A stretch of DNA of 64,000 nt from Lichenibacterium ramalinae (GTDB lineage Bacteria > Pseudomonadota > Alphaproteobacteria > Rhizobiales > Beijerinckiaceae). Under the pieces are notes generated by a model. The model was not told the DNA's origin, searched no databases, and saw only the letters and a list, made by a program, of their open reading frames with translations. Shown in pieces: positions 9,160 to 18,459 of this stretch. A program made the position numbers and the translations under genes. The first letter of the stretch is position 1. The number at the start of each line of letters is the position of its first letter. Location of the stretch: NCBI RefSeq assembly GCF_004137085.1, contig NZ_QYBC01000016.1, positions 1-64,000 of the forward strand. Reading direction: 5' to 3'.

Positions 9160-10181
9160 GGCGTGGCTCCGCGATGGGGCCGCAGGATCACCCGGCCGCG
9201 CTTGCGCTCGGCGCGGGCGTTGAGCGCCACGGCCGCGATGATGACGGCGCCCGAGATGGCCATCTGGGCGAAGGGCGACACGTTCACGACCGGCAGGGCG
9301 TTCTTGATGATGCCGAGGAACAGCGCCCCCAGCACGACGCCGGCGACCGAGCCGATGCCGCCGGCGATCGACACGCCGCCGATGACGCAGGCCGCGATGA
9401 CGTCGAGCTCGAAGCCCGAGGCGACGTCCACGTAGGCCACGGCGTAGCGGGCGACCCAGAGATAGCCGCACAGCCCCGCCAGCGCGCCCGAGAAGCAGAA
9501 GGCGAGGAAGCGGGCGCGGCCGGGGTCGAGCCCGGCATAGACGGCGGCCGTCGGGTTGCCGCCGACCGCGTACCAGGCCCGGCCGACGGGCGTGCGGCCG
9601 AAGACGAGGCCCGCCACCCCGACGGCGAGCAGCGCCGTCCAGCTCAGCAGCGGCAGGCCGAGCACCTCGGTGCGCGGCACCGCGAGGAAGCCCGGCGTCA
9701 TCTGGAAGCTGTTGATCCAGGCGCCGCCGGACAGCACGAAGGCGAGGCCGCGGAAGACCGTGAGGGTGCCGAGCGTCACCACGATGGGCGGGATGCCGAC
9801 CTTCCACACCAGGAGGCCGTTGATGGCGCCGAGCGCGAGGCCGAGGCCCAGCGCCACCGCCAGCAGCAGCGCCAGCGGCAGCTCCGGGTGGTGCACGTCG
9901 AGCAGCGCCACCGCCATGCCGGTCAGCGCGACATTGGCGGCGACCGACAGGTCGACGGAGCGCGTCAGGATGACGGCCGCCTGCCCGAGCGCCATGACGA
10001 TCAGGATGGCGGTGTCGTTGAAGGTGTTGCCGAGGCTCGCCGGCCGGACGAAGCCCGGAAAGCGCGCCGCCACGGCGGCGAGCAGCAGCGCGATGGCGGC
10101 GACGAGCAGGAGTTCGCGCCGGGCGAGGAGGCTCCGGAGGTCGAGGCCGTCCGGGGCGGCGGCGGGGCCGACGGCGCTCAA
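9156..10181 (-). CDS. rhaP: Rhamnose ABC transporter permease RhaP
   Basis: A 341-residue integral-membrane permease of the BPD_transp_2 class, paralogous to RhaQ, with the [19 protein letters not shown] signature. No ATG or GTG lies near the upstream gene end. A TTG at 10181 overlaps the rhaT stop (TTGA), matching the four-base overlaps of the rest of the unit, and is the likely start. It pairs with RhaQ in the inner membrane. Confidence 0.88.
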   Translation of the reverse strand: MSAVGPAAAPDGLDLRSLLARRELLLVAAIALLLAAVAARFPGFVRPASLGNTFNDTAILIVMALGQAAVILTRSVDLSVAANVALTGMAVALLDVHHPELPLALLLAVALGLGLALGAINGLLVWKVGIPPIVVTLGTLTVFRGLAFVLSGGAWINSFQMTPGFLAVPRTEVLGLPLLSWTALLAVGVAGLVFGRTPVGRAWYAVGGNPTAAVYAGLDPGRARFLAFCFSGALAGLCGYLWVARYAVAYVDVASGFELDVIAACVIGGVSIAGGIGSVAGVVLGALFLGIIKNALPVVNVSPFAQMAISGAVIIAAVALNARAERKRGRVILRPHRGATP

Positions 10182-11740
10182 GCGACGGCTCCGAGGTTGC
10201 CGGTGGCGGCCGCCACCAGGGTCTCGGGGGTGAGGCCGTGCCGGTCGAAGGTGCCGGCCATGCGGCCCTCCCGCATCACCATCACGCGGTCCGCCATGCC
10301 GAGGATCTCGGGCAGTTCGGACGACACCATCAGCACGGCGAGGCCCTGGCGGGCGAGGTCGGCGACGAGGCCGTGGACGGCGGCCTTGGAGCCGATGTCG
10401 ATGCCCTTGGTGGGCTCGTCGAGGACGATGACTTTCGGCCGGGTGGCGAGCCACTTGCCGATGACGACCTTCTGCTGGTTGCCGCCCGACAGCGTGCCGA
10501 CGGGCTGCGACAGGGAGGCGGCGCGCAGGTCGAAGCGCTCGGCATAATGGCGGGCCAGCGCGAATTCCTCGGCGGCCCGGATGAAGCCGCGGCGCGACAC
10601 GGCGCCGAGGCATCCGAGCGTCGCGTTCTCGACGATCGGCATGGCCAGCACGGCGCCGTGGCGGCCGCGCTCCTCCGGCACGTAGACGAGGCCGGCCCGG
10701 ATGGCGTCGGCGGTGGAGCGGATGCGGAGCGCCCGCCCGTCGAGCGCGACGGTGCCGCGCGAGGGCGCGGTGACGCCGAAGAGCGACTGGCAGAGTTCGG
10801 AGCGGCCCGCGCCCACGAGGCCGTAGACGCCGAGGATCTCGCCGCGGCGCAGCGTGAAGGAGATGTCGTCGAACTCGGTCGGGTGCGAATAGCCCGACAC
10901 CGCCAGCACCTCGTCGCCGATGTCGGACTTCCCCTTGGGGAAGACCTGGTCGACGCTGCGGCCCACCATCATGCGCACCAGCGTGGCATGGTCGACGTCC
11001 TCCATCCGCCCCGCCCCGACGGTGCGGCCGTCGCGGAACACGGCATAGTCGTCGGCGACGCGGTCGAGCTCCTCGAACTTGTGGGAGATGAACAGGATGG
11101 CCTTGCCCTGCCCCTTCAGCCGCTCCACCACACGGAACAGGTCCTCGACCTCCTTGTGGGACAGGGCCGCGGTGGGCTCGTCCATGATGACGATCTCGCT
11201 GTCGACCGACAGGGCGCGGGCGATGGCGACGAGGTGGCGCTGGGCGATCGACAGGTCCTTCAGCCGCGTCGAGGGCCGGATCGGCGCGTCGATGCCGTAG
11301 AGCAGCGCGGCCGAGCGCGCCCGGATGGCGGGCCAGTCGACGAGGCCGAACCGGGTGCGCGGCGCGTGGCCGAGATAGATGTTCTCCGCCACCGTCAGCT
11401 CGTCGAACAGCACGGTTTCCTGGTGGATGGCGGTGATGCGGGCCGCCTGGGCGGCCTCGGGCCCGGCGAAGGCGATCCGCTCGCCCCCGATGAGGATCTC
11501 GCCGGCGTCGGGGCGGTAGATGCCGGTGAGGATCTTGACCAGCGTCGACTTGCCGGCGCCGTTCTCGCCGACCAGCGCGGTGACGCGGCCGGGCCGCAGC
11601 GCCAGTTCCACCCCGTCGAGCGCCTTGACGCCGGGGAAATGCTTGCAGATGCCGCGCAGTTCGAGCAGCGGCGCCGGAAGCCGAGCCGCGGCGGCGGCGC
11701 CGGGCGGGGCCGGCGGGACGAACTTCAGGACGGAGGACAA
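10178..11740 (-). CDS. rhaT: Rhamnose ABC transporter ATP-binding protein RhaT
   Basis: A 520-residue tandem ABC ATPase of the sugar (RbsA/RhaT) class. The first domain has GENGAGKSTLVK, LSIAQRHLVAIARA and IMDEPTAAL. The second has a degenerate Walker A (GLVGAGRSELCQ), the signature LSGGNQQKV and VLDEPTKGID. I prefer the TTG at 11740, which has a GGGAG ribosome site ten bases upstream. A longer frame to 11842 would translate the REP-like hairpin and lacks family similarity there. Confidence 0.88.
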   Translation of the reverse strand: MSSVLKFVPPAPPGAAAAARLPAPLLELRGICKHFPGVKALDGVELALRPGRVTALVGENGAGKSTLVKILTGIYRPDAGEILIGGERIAFAGPEAAQAARITAIHQETVLFDELTVAENIYLGHAPRTRFGLVDWPAIRARSAALLYGIDAPIRPSTRLKDLSIAQRHLVAIARALSVDSEIVIMDEPTAALSHKEVEDLFRVVERLKGQGKAILFISHKFEELDRVADDYAVFRDGRTVGAGRMEDVDHATLVRMMVGRSVDQVFPKGKSDIGDEVLAVSGYSHPTEFDDISFTLRRGEILGVYGLVGAGRSELCQSLFGVTAPSRGTVALDGRALRIRSTADAIRAGLVYVPEERGRHGAVLAMPIVENATLGCLGAVSRRGFIRAAEEFALARHYAERFDLRAASLSQPVGTLSGGNQQKVVIGKWLATRPKVIVLDEPTKGIDIGSKAAVHGLVADLARQGLAVLMVSSELPEILGMADRVMVMREGRMAGTFDRHGLTPETLVAAATGNLGAVA

Positions 11741-11771
11741 GGGCGCGAGACTCCCGGGATGGGTGCGCTGT

Positions 11772-11887
11772 CCTTCTCCCGCATGGCGGGAGAAGGTGCC
11801 CGGCAGGGCGGATGAGGGGATGGGGCGCGACGGTCCCGTCATCCGGCCCCGCCATGCAGGGCCACCTTCTCCCGCGAGGGGAGAAGG
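11772..11887. repeat. REP-like hairpin pair between rhaS and rhaT
   Basis: Two perfect stem-loops flank a GC-rich core: CCTTCTCCCGC/GCGGGAGAAGG (11772-11796) and CCTTCTCCC/GGGAGAAGG (11865-11887). They belong to the same repeat family as 231-341. Placed after the binding-protein gene within an operon, such hairpins commonly lower downstream expression or protect the upstream mRNA; that role is inferred. Confidence 0.7.
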
Positions 11888-11904
11888 GCGCGGCGTCGAG
11901 CGCG

Positions 11905-12897
11905 TCAGAACACCTTGGCGAAGGTGTCGACGTTGGAGCTGTCGTAGACGAAGGGGTCCGCCATGGCGCCCTCGGTGCCGGCGTCGAGCTTCAGCTGCCC
12001 CATCCGCCCCATGGGGAGTGCGGCGCCGGGCTCGGCCTTGGCGCCCTTGACGAGGTCGTAGGCGAGATAGGCGGCCGAATAGCCGAGGTCGATCGGGTTC
12101 CAGATGGCGAAGTTCTTGGTGGCGCCGGAATGCACCGCCCCCGCCATCTCGGAGGGCAGACCGAGGCCGGTGACGAAGACCTGGCCGATCTTGCCGGCGT
12201 CCTTCACGGCCTGGGCCGCCGCCACGATGCCGACGGAGGTGGGCGCCACGATCACCTTCACGTCGGGGTGGGTCTGCAGCAGGCCCTGGGTTTCGCGGTA
12301 GCTCTTGTCCGACAGGTCGTCGCCGTAGACGGTCGCCACGATGTCGAGGCCGGGATACTTCGGCAGGGCCTTCTTCATCTCGCCGATCCAGGTGTTCTGG
12401 TTCGTCGAGGTGGCGGTGGCCGACAGGATGGCGACCTTGCCCTTGCCGCCCGGCAGGGCGTCGGTGGCGAGCTTGTCCAGCATATTGCCGATGAGTTCGT
12501 TGGACGAGGGGTTGAGGTGCAGCATCCGCCCCTCGGCGGCGACGGCGGAATCCCAGGAGATGACCTTGATGCCCCGGCCCATGGCCTTCTTGAGGGCCGG
12601 CGCGACGGCGTCCTTGTCGTTGGCCGAGATCGCGATGGCGTCGACCTTCTGCGAGATCAGCGCATTGATGACCTCGATCTGGCCCTCGGCGGTGGTGCTG
12701 GTGGGGCCCGTGTAGACGATCTTCACGCCGCCGATCGCCTTGGCGGCCTCCTCGGCCCCCTTGTCGGCGGCCTCGAAGAAGCCGTTGCCGAGCGATTTCG
12801 CCACGAGGGCGATGCGGATGTCGGCCGCCTGCGCGGCCGTGGCCAGCATCGCGCCGGCCAGCGCCGTCGACAGCGCCAGGGTTCTCAAAAGCGTCAT
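11905..12897 (-). CDS. rhaS: Rhamnose ABC transporter substrate-binding protein RhaS
   Basis: A 330-residue periplasmic binding protein of the Peripla_BP_4 (ribose-type) class. A signal peptide (about residues 1-24, ending AAQAAD) precedes IRIALVAKSLGNGFF, and the usual two-lobe motifs follow (DAIAISANDKDAVAP, VKVIVAPTSVG). It delivers L-rhamnose to RhaPQ. It begins 55 bases after the rhaR stop with a ribosome site in GGAGGATACC, and is followed by REP-like hairpins before rhaT. Confidence 0.92.
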   Translation of the reverse strand: MTLLRTLALSTALAGAMLATAAQAADIRIALVAKSLGNGFFEAADKGAEEAAKAIGGVKIVYTGPTSTTAEGQIEVINALISQKVDAIAISANDKDAVAPALKKAMGRGIKVISWDSAVAAEGRMLHLNPSSNELIGNMLDKLATDALPGGKGKVAILSATATSTNQNTWIGEMKKALPKYPGLDIVATVYGDDLSDKSYRETQGLLQTHPDVKVIVAPTSVGIVAAAQAVKDAGKIGQVFVTGLGLPSEMAGAVHSGATKNFAIWNPIDLGYSAAYLAYDLVKGAKAEPGAALPMGRMGQLKLDAGTEGAMADPFVYDSSNVDTFAKVF

Positions 12898-12952
12898 GGT
12901 ATCCTCCCGTTCGTTGGTCCGTCCTCGGTCGCCGCCGCGCTCTCCGGCGCGG

Positions 12953-13765
12953 TCAGGCGATCGAGGCTGATGGGTTGTGATCGCGCCCCCGCAGCGGGTC
13001 GGCGACGATGAGGTCGATCCCGGCGGCCGCCACCATGCGGCGGTCCTCGTCGGCGATGCGATGGTCGGTGACGATGCGGGTGGCGCGGGCGAGCGGCGCC
13101 AGGATCATCGAGGACTGGGCGCGGAACTTGCTCGAATCGACCAGGAGCACGAGCTCGTCCGCCTGGCGCATCAGCCGCTGCTCGGACGAGATGATGAGCG
13201 CGTCCCGCTCCATGATGCCGAGCGCCGAGACGCCCTGCGCCCCCATGAACATGCGCCGCGCGCGGAAATGCACGGTCCCGTCGTCCTCGAAGGGGCTCAG
13301 GATGATGTTCTGCTCGCGGTAGACGGAGCCCGACGGCAGGAACACCGTGCAGGCCGAATGGCGCAGCAGGTGCTCGGCCACCGAGAAGGAATTGGTCAGC
13401 ACCTGCAGCTTCAGCCGGTCCATGGCGTGGACCATCTGGAACGTGGTGGTGCCGCCGTTGACGATGATGGCGTCGCCCTCGGCGCAGAGCGCCACGGCGG
13501 CCCGCGCGATGGCGCGCTTCTCGAGGAGGTTCGGCACCGCGCCGGCCGCGCCCGCGGGCGTGCCGAGCGCCACGAGGTTCGGCGGCTGGAGCGCTTCCGC
13601 GCCGCCGCGCAGCTTGCGCAACCGCCCCTGCCCGGCGAGCGCCGCGAGGTCGCGCCGCACCGTGGCCTCCGACCCGCCCGTCGCCCGGGCGAAATCCGCC
13701 ACCGTGCCGACGGCCCGGGCGCTCAGCAGATCCAAGATGATGCGGTGGCGTTCGCGCTCGTGCAT
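12953..13765 (-). CDS. rhaR: DeoR-family regulator RhaR
   Basis: A 270-residue DeoR/GlpR-type regulator. The N-terminal helix-turn-helix (about residues 6-60) contains VADFARATGGSEATVRRDL and LRKLRGGAEA. A C-terminal sugar-phosphate sensor of the isomerase-like fold follows, with IIVNGGTTTFQM and LLVDSSKF. It is the first gene of the leftward rha unit and faces rhaD, as in Rhizobium leguminosarum. The ATG at 13765 has a GGAGGA site; the GTG at 13780 would bury that site. Confidence 0.9.
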   Translation of the reverse strand: MHERERHRIILDLLSARAVGTVADFARATGGSEATVRRDLAALAGQGRLRKLRGGAEALQPPNLVALGTPAGAAGAVPNLLEKRAIARAAVALCAEGDAIIVNGGTTTFQMVHAMDRLKLQVLTNSFSVAEHLLRHSACTVFLPSGSVYREQNIILSPFEDDGTVHFRARRMFMGAQGVSALGIMERDALIISSEQRLMRQADELVLLVDSSKFRAQSSMILAPLARATRIVTDHRIADEDRRMVAAAGIDLIVADPLRGRDHNPSASIA

Positions 13766-13816
13766 CGTTTCCTCCGACACCGAACCTAGGCCGCTTTCCC
13801 CGATCCCGTCAACAAG

Positions 13817-13834
13817 TTCGATCAGTTTCGATCA
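13817..13834. promoter_or_regulatory. Direct repeats, candidate RhaR operator
   Basis: TTCGATCA occurs twice exactly ten bases apart (13817-13824 and 13827-13834), one helical turn. A related TGTTGATCG lies at 13879-13887, overlapping the rhaD promoter. DeoR-family proteins bind such spaced repeats. The assignment to RhaR rests on position. Confidence 0.45.
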
Positions 13835-13870
13835 TGCTGCGCCGCAGTATTGATTGCTGCGGGCGCGTTG

Positions 13871-13899
13871 TTGACATGTGTTGATCGCTTCTGGAATAA
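13871..13899 (+). promoter_or_regulatory. Promoter for rhaD-rhaI
   Basis: A consensus -35 TTGACA (13871-13876) and GAATAA (13894-13899) are separated by 17 bases, about 65 bases before the rhaD start. The spacer contains a TTGATCG resembling the upstream repeats, so a repressor bound there would block polymerase. Confidence 0.6.
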
Positions 13900-13964
13900 G
13901 TTGCGCCAATGAGGTGCGGCTGGCGTGGAACGCGGCCCGCGCGACCGATCCCGGGGAGGACATG

Positions 13965-16061
13965 ATGGCGGATGCGGACAGCCGGCTGCTGGAGGACCGC
14001 TGGGACGAGGCGAAGGCGGCCGGCCTCGACGAGCCCGGGCTCCTGCTCTACCGCTCGAACCTGCTCGGCGCCGACAAGCGCATCACCAACTACGGCGGGG
14101 GCAACACCTCAGCCAAGGTGACGGAGCGCGACCCGCTGACCGGGCGGCCCGTCGAGGTGCTCTGGGTCAAGGGTTCGGGCGGCGACGTCGGCACGATGGG
14201 GCGCGACGGCTTCGCCACGCTCTACCGCGACAAGCTCGACAGCCTGCGCGACATCTACCGCGGACCCGAGCACGAGGACGAGATGGTGGGCTACCTGCCC
14301 CACTGCACCTTCGCGCTGAACCCGCGCGCCGCCTCGATCGACACGCCGCTGCACGCCTACCTGCCCTATCGGCACGTCGACCACATGCATCCCGACGCCG
14401 TCATCGCCATCGCGGCGACGCGCGACAGCCGGGCGCTGACGCGGCGCATCTACGGCGAGGAGATCGGCTGGCTGCCGTGGCGCCGCCCCGGCTTCGAGCT
14501 CGGGCTCATGCTGTCGCGCTTCGCCGCCGAGAACCCGCAGGCCAGGGGCGTCGTGCTGGAAAGCCACGGGCTCTTCACCTGGGGCGAGGAGTCCCGCGCC
14601 TGCTACGAGACCACGCTGCGCATCATCAACAAGGCCATCGCCTGGTTCGAGGCCGAGACGGCCGGAAGGCCCGCCTTCGGCGGCGCCCGCACGGCGAGCC
14701 TGCCGGCGGAGGAGCGCCGCGCCGTGGCGGCGCGGCTGATGCCGGAGATCCGCGCCCGCATCGGCACGGAGGAGCGCAAGGTCGGCCACTTCGAGGACGG
14801 GCCGGCGGTACTCGACTTCGTCAACGGGCGCGACATGCCGGCCCTGGCGGCGCTGGGCACGAGCTGCCCGGACCATTTCCTGCGCACCAAGATCCGCCCG
14901 CTGGTGCTGGACTTCGACCCCGCGACCGGCGTCGACGCCGTGGTGGCGGGGCTCGACCGCGCCGTCGCCGACTACCGCGCCGGCTACGCCGCCTATTATG
15001 AACGGTGCCGCCACCCCGATAGCCCCGCCATGCGCGACGGCAATGCCGTGGTCTACCTCGTGCCGGGCGTCGGCATGATCACCTTCGCGCGCGACAAGGC
15101 GACGGCGCGGATCGCGGCCGAGTTCTACGCCAATGCCATCAACGTGATGCGCGGCGCCGCGGCGGTCGACACCTATGTGGGCCTGCCCGAGCAGGAAGCC
15201 TTCGACATCGAATATTGGCTTTTGGAGGAGGCCAAGCTCCAGCGCATGCCCAAGCCCAAGAGCCTCGCGGGCCGGGTCGGCCTCGTGACGGGCGGGGCCG
15301 GCGGCATCGGCCGGGCCGTGGCGGCCAGGATGATGGCGGACGGCGCCTGCGTGGTGCTGGCCGACATCGACGCCGAGGCCCTGGCGGAGACGCAGGCGGA
15401 GTTCGCCCGGCATTACGGCGCCGACCAGGTCCGCTCCGTGCTGTTCGACGTCACCGACGAGGCCGCCGTGGCGCGCGGCTTCACCGAGGCGGTGGCGGAG
15501 TTCGGCGGGCTCGACGTGCTGGTGTCCAACGCCGGCATCGCTTCCTCGGAGCCGGTGGAGACCACCACGGTCGCCATGTGGGACCGCAACATGGACATCC
15601 TGGCCAAGGGCTATTTCCTCGTGTCGCGCGAGGCCTTCCGGCTGATGCGGCGCCAGAAGCTCGGCGGCGCGCTGGTCTTCGTGGCCTCCAAGAACGGGCT
15701 CGCGGCCTCGCCGGGCGCCTCGGCCTATTGCACCGCCAAGGCGGCCGAGATCCATCTCGCCCGCTGCCTCGCCCTCGAGGGCGCCGACGCCAGCATCCGG
15801 GTCAACGTCGTCAACCCCGACGCGGTGCTGCGCGGCTCCAAGATCTGGACCGGCGCGTGGCGCGAGCAGCGCGCCGCCGCCTACAGCATGGAGCCCGACG
15901 CGCTGGAGGACCATTACCGCAAGCGCTCCATGCTCAAGCGCTCGGTGCTGCCCGAGGACATCGCCGAGGCGGTGTATTTCCTGGCCTCCGACCTGTCGGC
16001 GAAATCCACCGGCAACATCATCAACGTCGACGCCGGCAACGCCCAGTCCTTCACGCGCTGA
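13965..16061 (+). CDS. rhaD: Bifunctional rhamnulose-1-phosphate aldolase/lactaldehyde dehydrogenase
   Basis: A 698-residue fusion. The N-terminal class II aldolase domain (about residues 20-420) cleaves rhamnulose-1-phosphate to dihydroxyacetone phosphate and L-lactaldehyde. The C-terminal short-chain dehydrogenase (about 430-698) has GLVTGGAGGIGRAVA and the catalytic YCTAK, and oxidises the aldehyde. Length and layout match the RhaD family of rhizobia. Two in-frame ATGs lie at 13962 and 13965; the second has better spacing from the GGAGG at 13955-13959. It is followed 56 bases later by rhaI. Confidence 0.92.
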   Translation: MADADSRLLEDRWDEAKAAGLDEPGLLLYRSNLLGADKRITNYGGGNTSAKVTERDPLTGRPVEVLWVKGSGGDVGTMGRDGFATLYRDKLDSLRDIYRGPEHEDEMVGYLPHCTFALNPRAASIDTPLHAYLPYRHVDHMHPDAVIAIAATRDSRALTRRIYGEEIGWLPWRRPGFELGLMLSRFAAENPQARGVVLESHGLFTWGEESRACYETTLRIINKAIAWFEAETAGRPAFGGARTASLPAEERRAVAARLMPEIRARIGTEERKVGHFEDGPAVLDFVNGRDMPALAALGTSCPDHFLRTKIRPLVLDFDPATGVDAVVAGLDRAVADYRAGYAAYYERCRHPDSPAMRDGNAVVYLVPGVGMITFARDKATARIAAEFYANAINVMRGAAAVDTYVGLPEQEAFDIEYWLLEEAKLQRMPKPKSLAGRVGLVTGGAGGIGRAVAARMMADGACVVLADIDAEALAETQAEFARHYGADQVRSVLFDVTDEAAVARGFTEAVAEFGGLDVLVSNAGIASSEPVETTTVAMWDRNMDILAKGYFLVSREAFRLMRRQKLGGALVFVASKNGLAASPGASAYCTAKAAEIHLARCLALEGADASIRVNVVNPDAVLRGSKIWTGAWREQRAAAYSMEPDALEDHYRKRSMLKRSVLPEDIAEAVYFLASDLSAKSTGNIINVDAGNAQSFTR

Positions 16062-16117
16062 GCGCCGCGGTCGCCTCCCCCGTCGGCGGGGGAGGACCAG
16101 CCTCACAGGAGACCCCG

Positions 16118-17410
16118 ATGTCCGGCCTGCCCATCGATCCCGGCGTCGTCGCGCACCACAACGAGCCCCGTGCGGCGGCGCTGGCCGAGGATTACGACGC
16201 GCTCGGCGCCCGCCTGGCCCGGCGGGGCATCGACATCGCCGCCGTGACCGCCAAGGTGGCGGGCTTCACGGTGGCGGTCCCCTCCTGGGGCGTCGGCACC
16301 GGGGGGACGCGCTTCGCCCGCTTCCCCGGCGAGGGCGAGCCGCGCGGCATCGCCCAGAAACTGCAGGACTGCGCCGTCATCCAGCAGCTCGGCCGGGCGA
16401 CGCCGCGCGTGTCGCTGCATATCCCCTGGGACCGCGCCCCGGCCGCCGAGCTCCGGGACCGGGCCGGGGCGCTGGGCCTCGGCTTCGACGCGATGAACTC
16501 CAACACGTTCCAGGACCATCCCGACGAGCCCGCCCACCGCCTGTCCTATCGCTTCGGCTCGCTGAGCCACACCGACCCGGCCGTGCGCGCCCAGGCGGTG
16601 GCGCACAACGTCGAGTGCATCGAGATCGGCCGCGCCCTCGGCTCCAGGGCGCTCACGGTGTGGATCGGCGACGGTTCCAACTTCCCCGGGCAGAGCCACA
16701 TGGGCCGGGCCTTCGAGCGCTACCTCGGCGCCATGGGCGAGATCTACGCGGCGCTGCCGGAGGACTGGCGGCTGTTCTCCGAGCACAAGATGTACGAGCC
16801 GGCCTTCTACGCCACCGTGGTGCAGGACTGGGGCACGAGCCTCCTCGCCGCCCAGGCGCTCGGCCCCAAGGCGGCCTGCCTCGTCGACCTCGGCCACCAC
16901 GCGCCGAACGTCAACATCGAGATGATCGTGTCGCGCCTCGCCCACGCGGGCAAGCTCGGCGGCTTCCACTTCAACGACTCGAAATACGGCGACGACGACC
17001 TCGACGCGGGCGCCATCGACCCGTTCCGGCTGTTCCTGGTGTTCAACGAGCTCGTCGACCTCGACGGGCCAGGCTTCGATCCCGCCTATATGATCGACCA
17101 GTCCCACAACGTGACCGACCCGATCGAGAGCCTGATCCGCTCCGCCGACGAGATCCGCCGCGCCTACGCCCAGGCGTTGCTGGTCGACCGGACGGCGCTG
17201 GCGGGGTTCCAGGACGACAACGACCCGCTGATGGCCTCCGAGGTGCTGAAGGCGGGGTTCCGCGCCGACGTCGACCCGATCCTGGCCCGGGCCCGGCTTG
17301 ACGCGGGCGGCGCCATCGACCCGATCGGCGCCTACCGGGTCAGCCGCTACCGGGCGCGGGTCGCGGCGGAACGCCCGGCGGTGCGCGGCGGGGGCGGCGG
17401 CATCACCTGA
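16118..17410 (+). CDS. rhaI: L-rhamnose isomerase
   Basis: A 430-residue TIM-barrel sugar isomerase that converts L-rhamnose to L-rhamnulose. Conserved pieces include WIGDGSNFPGQ, SEHKMYEPAFY, VDLGHHAPNVNIEMIV and FHFNDSKYGDDDLDAG, whose Glu, Asp and His residues hold the metal ions. An AGGAGA ribosome site precedes the ATG. It is the second gene of the rightward rha unit and is of the rhizobial type rather than the E. coli RhaA type. Confidence 0.92.
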   Translation: MSGLPIDPGVVAHHNEPRAAALAEDYDALGARLARRGIDIAAVTAKVAGFTVAVPSWGVGTGGTRFARFPGEGEPRGIAQKLQDCAVIQQLGRATPRVSLHIPWDRAPAAELRDRAGALGLGFDAMNSNTFQDHPDEPAHRLSYRFGSLSHTDPAVRAQAVAHNVECIEIGRALGSRALTVWIGDGSNFPGQSHMGRAFERYLGAMGEIYAALPEDWRLFSEHKMYEPAFYATVVQDWGTSLLAAQALGPKAACLVDLGHHAPNVNIEMIVSRLAHAGKLGGFHFNDSKYGDDDLDAGAIDPFRLFLVFNELVDLDGPGFDPAYMIDQSHNVTDPIESLIRSADEIRRAYAQALLVDRTALAGFQDDNDPLMASEVLKAGFRADVDPILARARLDAGGAIDPIGAYRVSRYRARVAAERPAVRGGGGGIT

Positions 17411-17459
17411 GGGACGGAGTCGGGCGCGATGTGTCGACGACGTCGACCGCGGGCTGAAA

Positions 17460-17484
17460 GCGGTCTCGCCTTCGGCGAATCCGC
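17460..17484 (+). terminator. Hairpin after rhaI
   Basis: Arms GCGGTCTCGCC and GGCGAATCCGC (two mismatches) enclose a TTC loop between the convergent rhaI and DUF2442 genes. A shorter perfect palindrome, GTCGACGACGTCGAC (17433-17447), lies just before it. There is no T-run, so termination is inferred from position and stem strength. Confidence 0.4.
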
Positions 17485-17530
17485 TCCAGCTCGAAGGTGG
17501 GAGCCGTGTCGGCGACAGGTTGATGGTTGA

Positions 17531-18217
17531 TCAGGGCTCGTGCCCCGTCCCCACCGCAAGGCGATCTACGCCACCCTGCACACGGTCGGCGCGCTCACGC
17601 GTGTCCTTGACGGGATCGAGCATCTCGCGCGCCACGTCGTCGCGACCACGGCGTTCGAGCGTGCCGAACGGAACGCGTGCGTCTCGATCGCTCGGCAGTG
17701 TCGCCGCCCCGTGCGAAACCGCCCGTCGGTCCAGCGCCGGTGCGACGGGCTTCCTCTGCAGCTGGAGGTCCATCAACGCGCACGCCAGGGCGATGTAACG
17801 GGGCACGCTCCGACCGGCCGCGTAGTATCCGGCCAGCCGCTTGCTGATGCCGAGTTCGGCCGCGATGCGGTCGAAGGTGAAGCCATGCCGCGTCATGAAT
17901 TCCGAGAAGTCGGCTGCCGTCATCGACTCCTCGGCGAGATCGAGGACGGAGGTCGCCGCCATGTCGACATCACCGTCTCCCCAGGCGATGGCGGTGCCCT
18001 CATCGATCGCGCGGACCGTGGCCATGAGCCGACGGTCGTCCCGCAAGGGGGCGTAGAACTTCAGGCGGAAGATCAGTGGGGCAAGGTCGACGGCGTCCGT
18101 TCGGCCGTCGCGGGTCGCGGCGTCCCAGGTCACGGCGACCTCGTACCCGTCGTTGAACGAGACGGACCGGATGCGCGGCAGGGCCTTGCCGACGGTCACG
18201 ACGTCAGTCGCGCTCAT
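17531..18217 (-). CDS. DUF2442 protein with C-terminal helix-turn-helix
   Basis: A 228-residue protein. The N-terminal region (about residues 15-90) reads as DUF2442: SFNDGYEVAVTWDAATRDGR, VDLAPLIF, LRDDRRLMATVRAIDEGTAIAW. Residues about 105-140 carry a helix-turn-helix, FDRIAAELGISKRLAGYYAAG. The last 80 residues are basic and unrecognised. Its start overlaps the end of a DUF4160 gene, the usual partner of DUF2442 in toxin-antitoxin-like pairs, so it probably represses the pair by binding the palindrome at 18460-18480. The function of the family is not established. Confidence 0.7.
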   Translation of the reverse strand: MSATDVVTVGKALPRIRSVSFNDGYEVAVTWDAATRDGRTDAVDLAPLIFRLKFYAPLRDDRRLMATVRAIDEGTAIAWGDGDVDMAATSVLDLAEESMTAADFSEFMTRHGFTFDRIAAELGISKRLAGYYAAGRSVPRYIALACALMDLQLQRKPVAPALDRRAVSHGAATLPSDRDARVPFGTLERRGRDDVAREMLDPVKDTRERADRVQGGVDRLAVGTGHEP

Positions 18218-18439
18218 CGAGGCTTCTCCATCTCCGTTCGAGCAGATCGAGGTTCTGACCGGCCCAAGACAGGGCCATCGTCAGATCGCGACGGTCGAAC
18301 TCACCCTGGAGCACCTGGAGGTCGGCCAACCTCACCATGACGTCGACCCCGGCCCCTTCACGTGGAAGTGCGGGGGAGCATGATCGTCCGCATCCATGCA
18401 GATCTTCAAAGCGTGCGTGAGCTGGTGGATGGTCGGCAA
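18204..18439 (-). pseudogene. DUF4160 gene broken by a one-base frameshift
   Basis: From a TTG at 18439 the frame reads MPTIHQLTHALKICMDADDH and then APPHFHVKG, the hallmark of DUF4160 N-termini. It stops at 18332-18334. The family's second half (VDVMVRLADLQVLQGEF... to LDLLERRW) continues in another frame to a stop at 18204. Adding one G to the four-G run at 18353-18356 joins them as HVKGAGVDV, matching the family. Either the gene is inactivated or the run was miscounted in sequencing. It overlaps the DUF2442 start by 14 bases. Confidence 0.7.
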
Positions 18440-18459
18440 GACCCGATGATCCCACCAAC

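Noticed and set aside
231-11887. REP-like hairpins as insertion-sequence ends
   Set aside because: There is no transposase, target duplication or paired terminal repeat. The elements are short stand-alone hairpins.
14109-16106. Long minus-strand frame across rhaD
   Set aside because: It is antisense to a clearly recognised enzyme, and its composition (Gly, Arg, His, Val rich) is typical of antisense in GC-rich genes.
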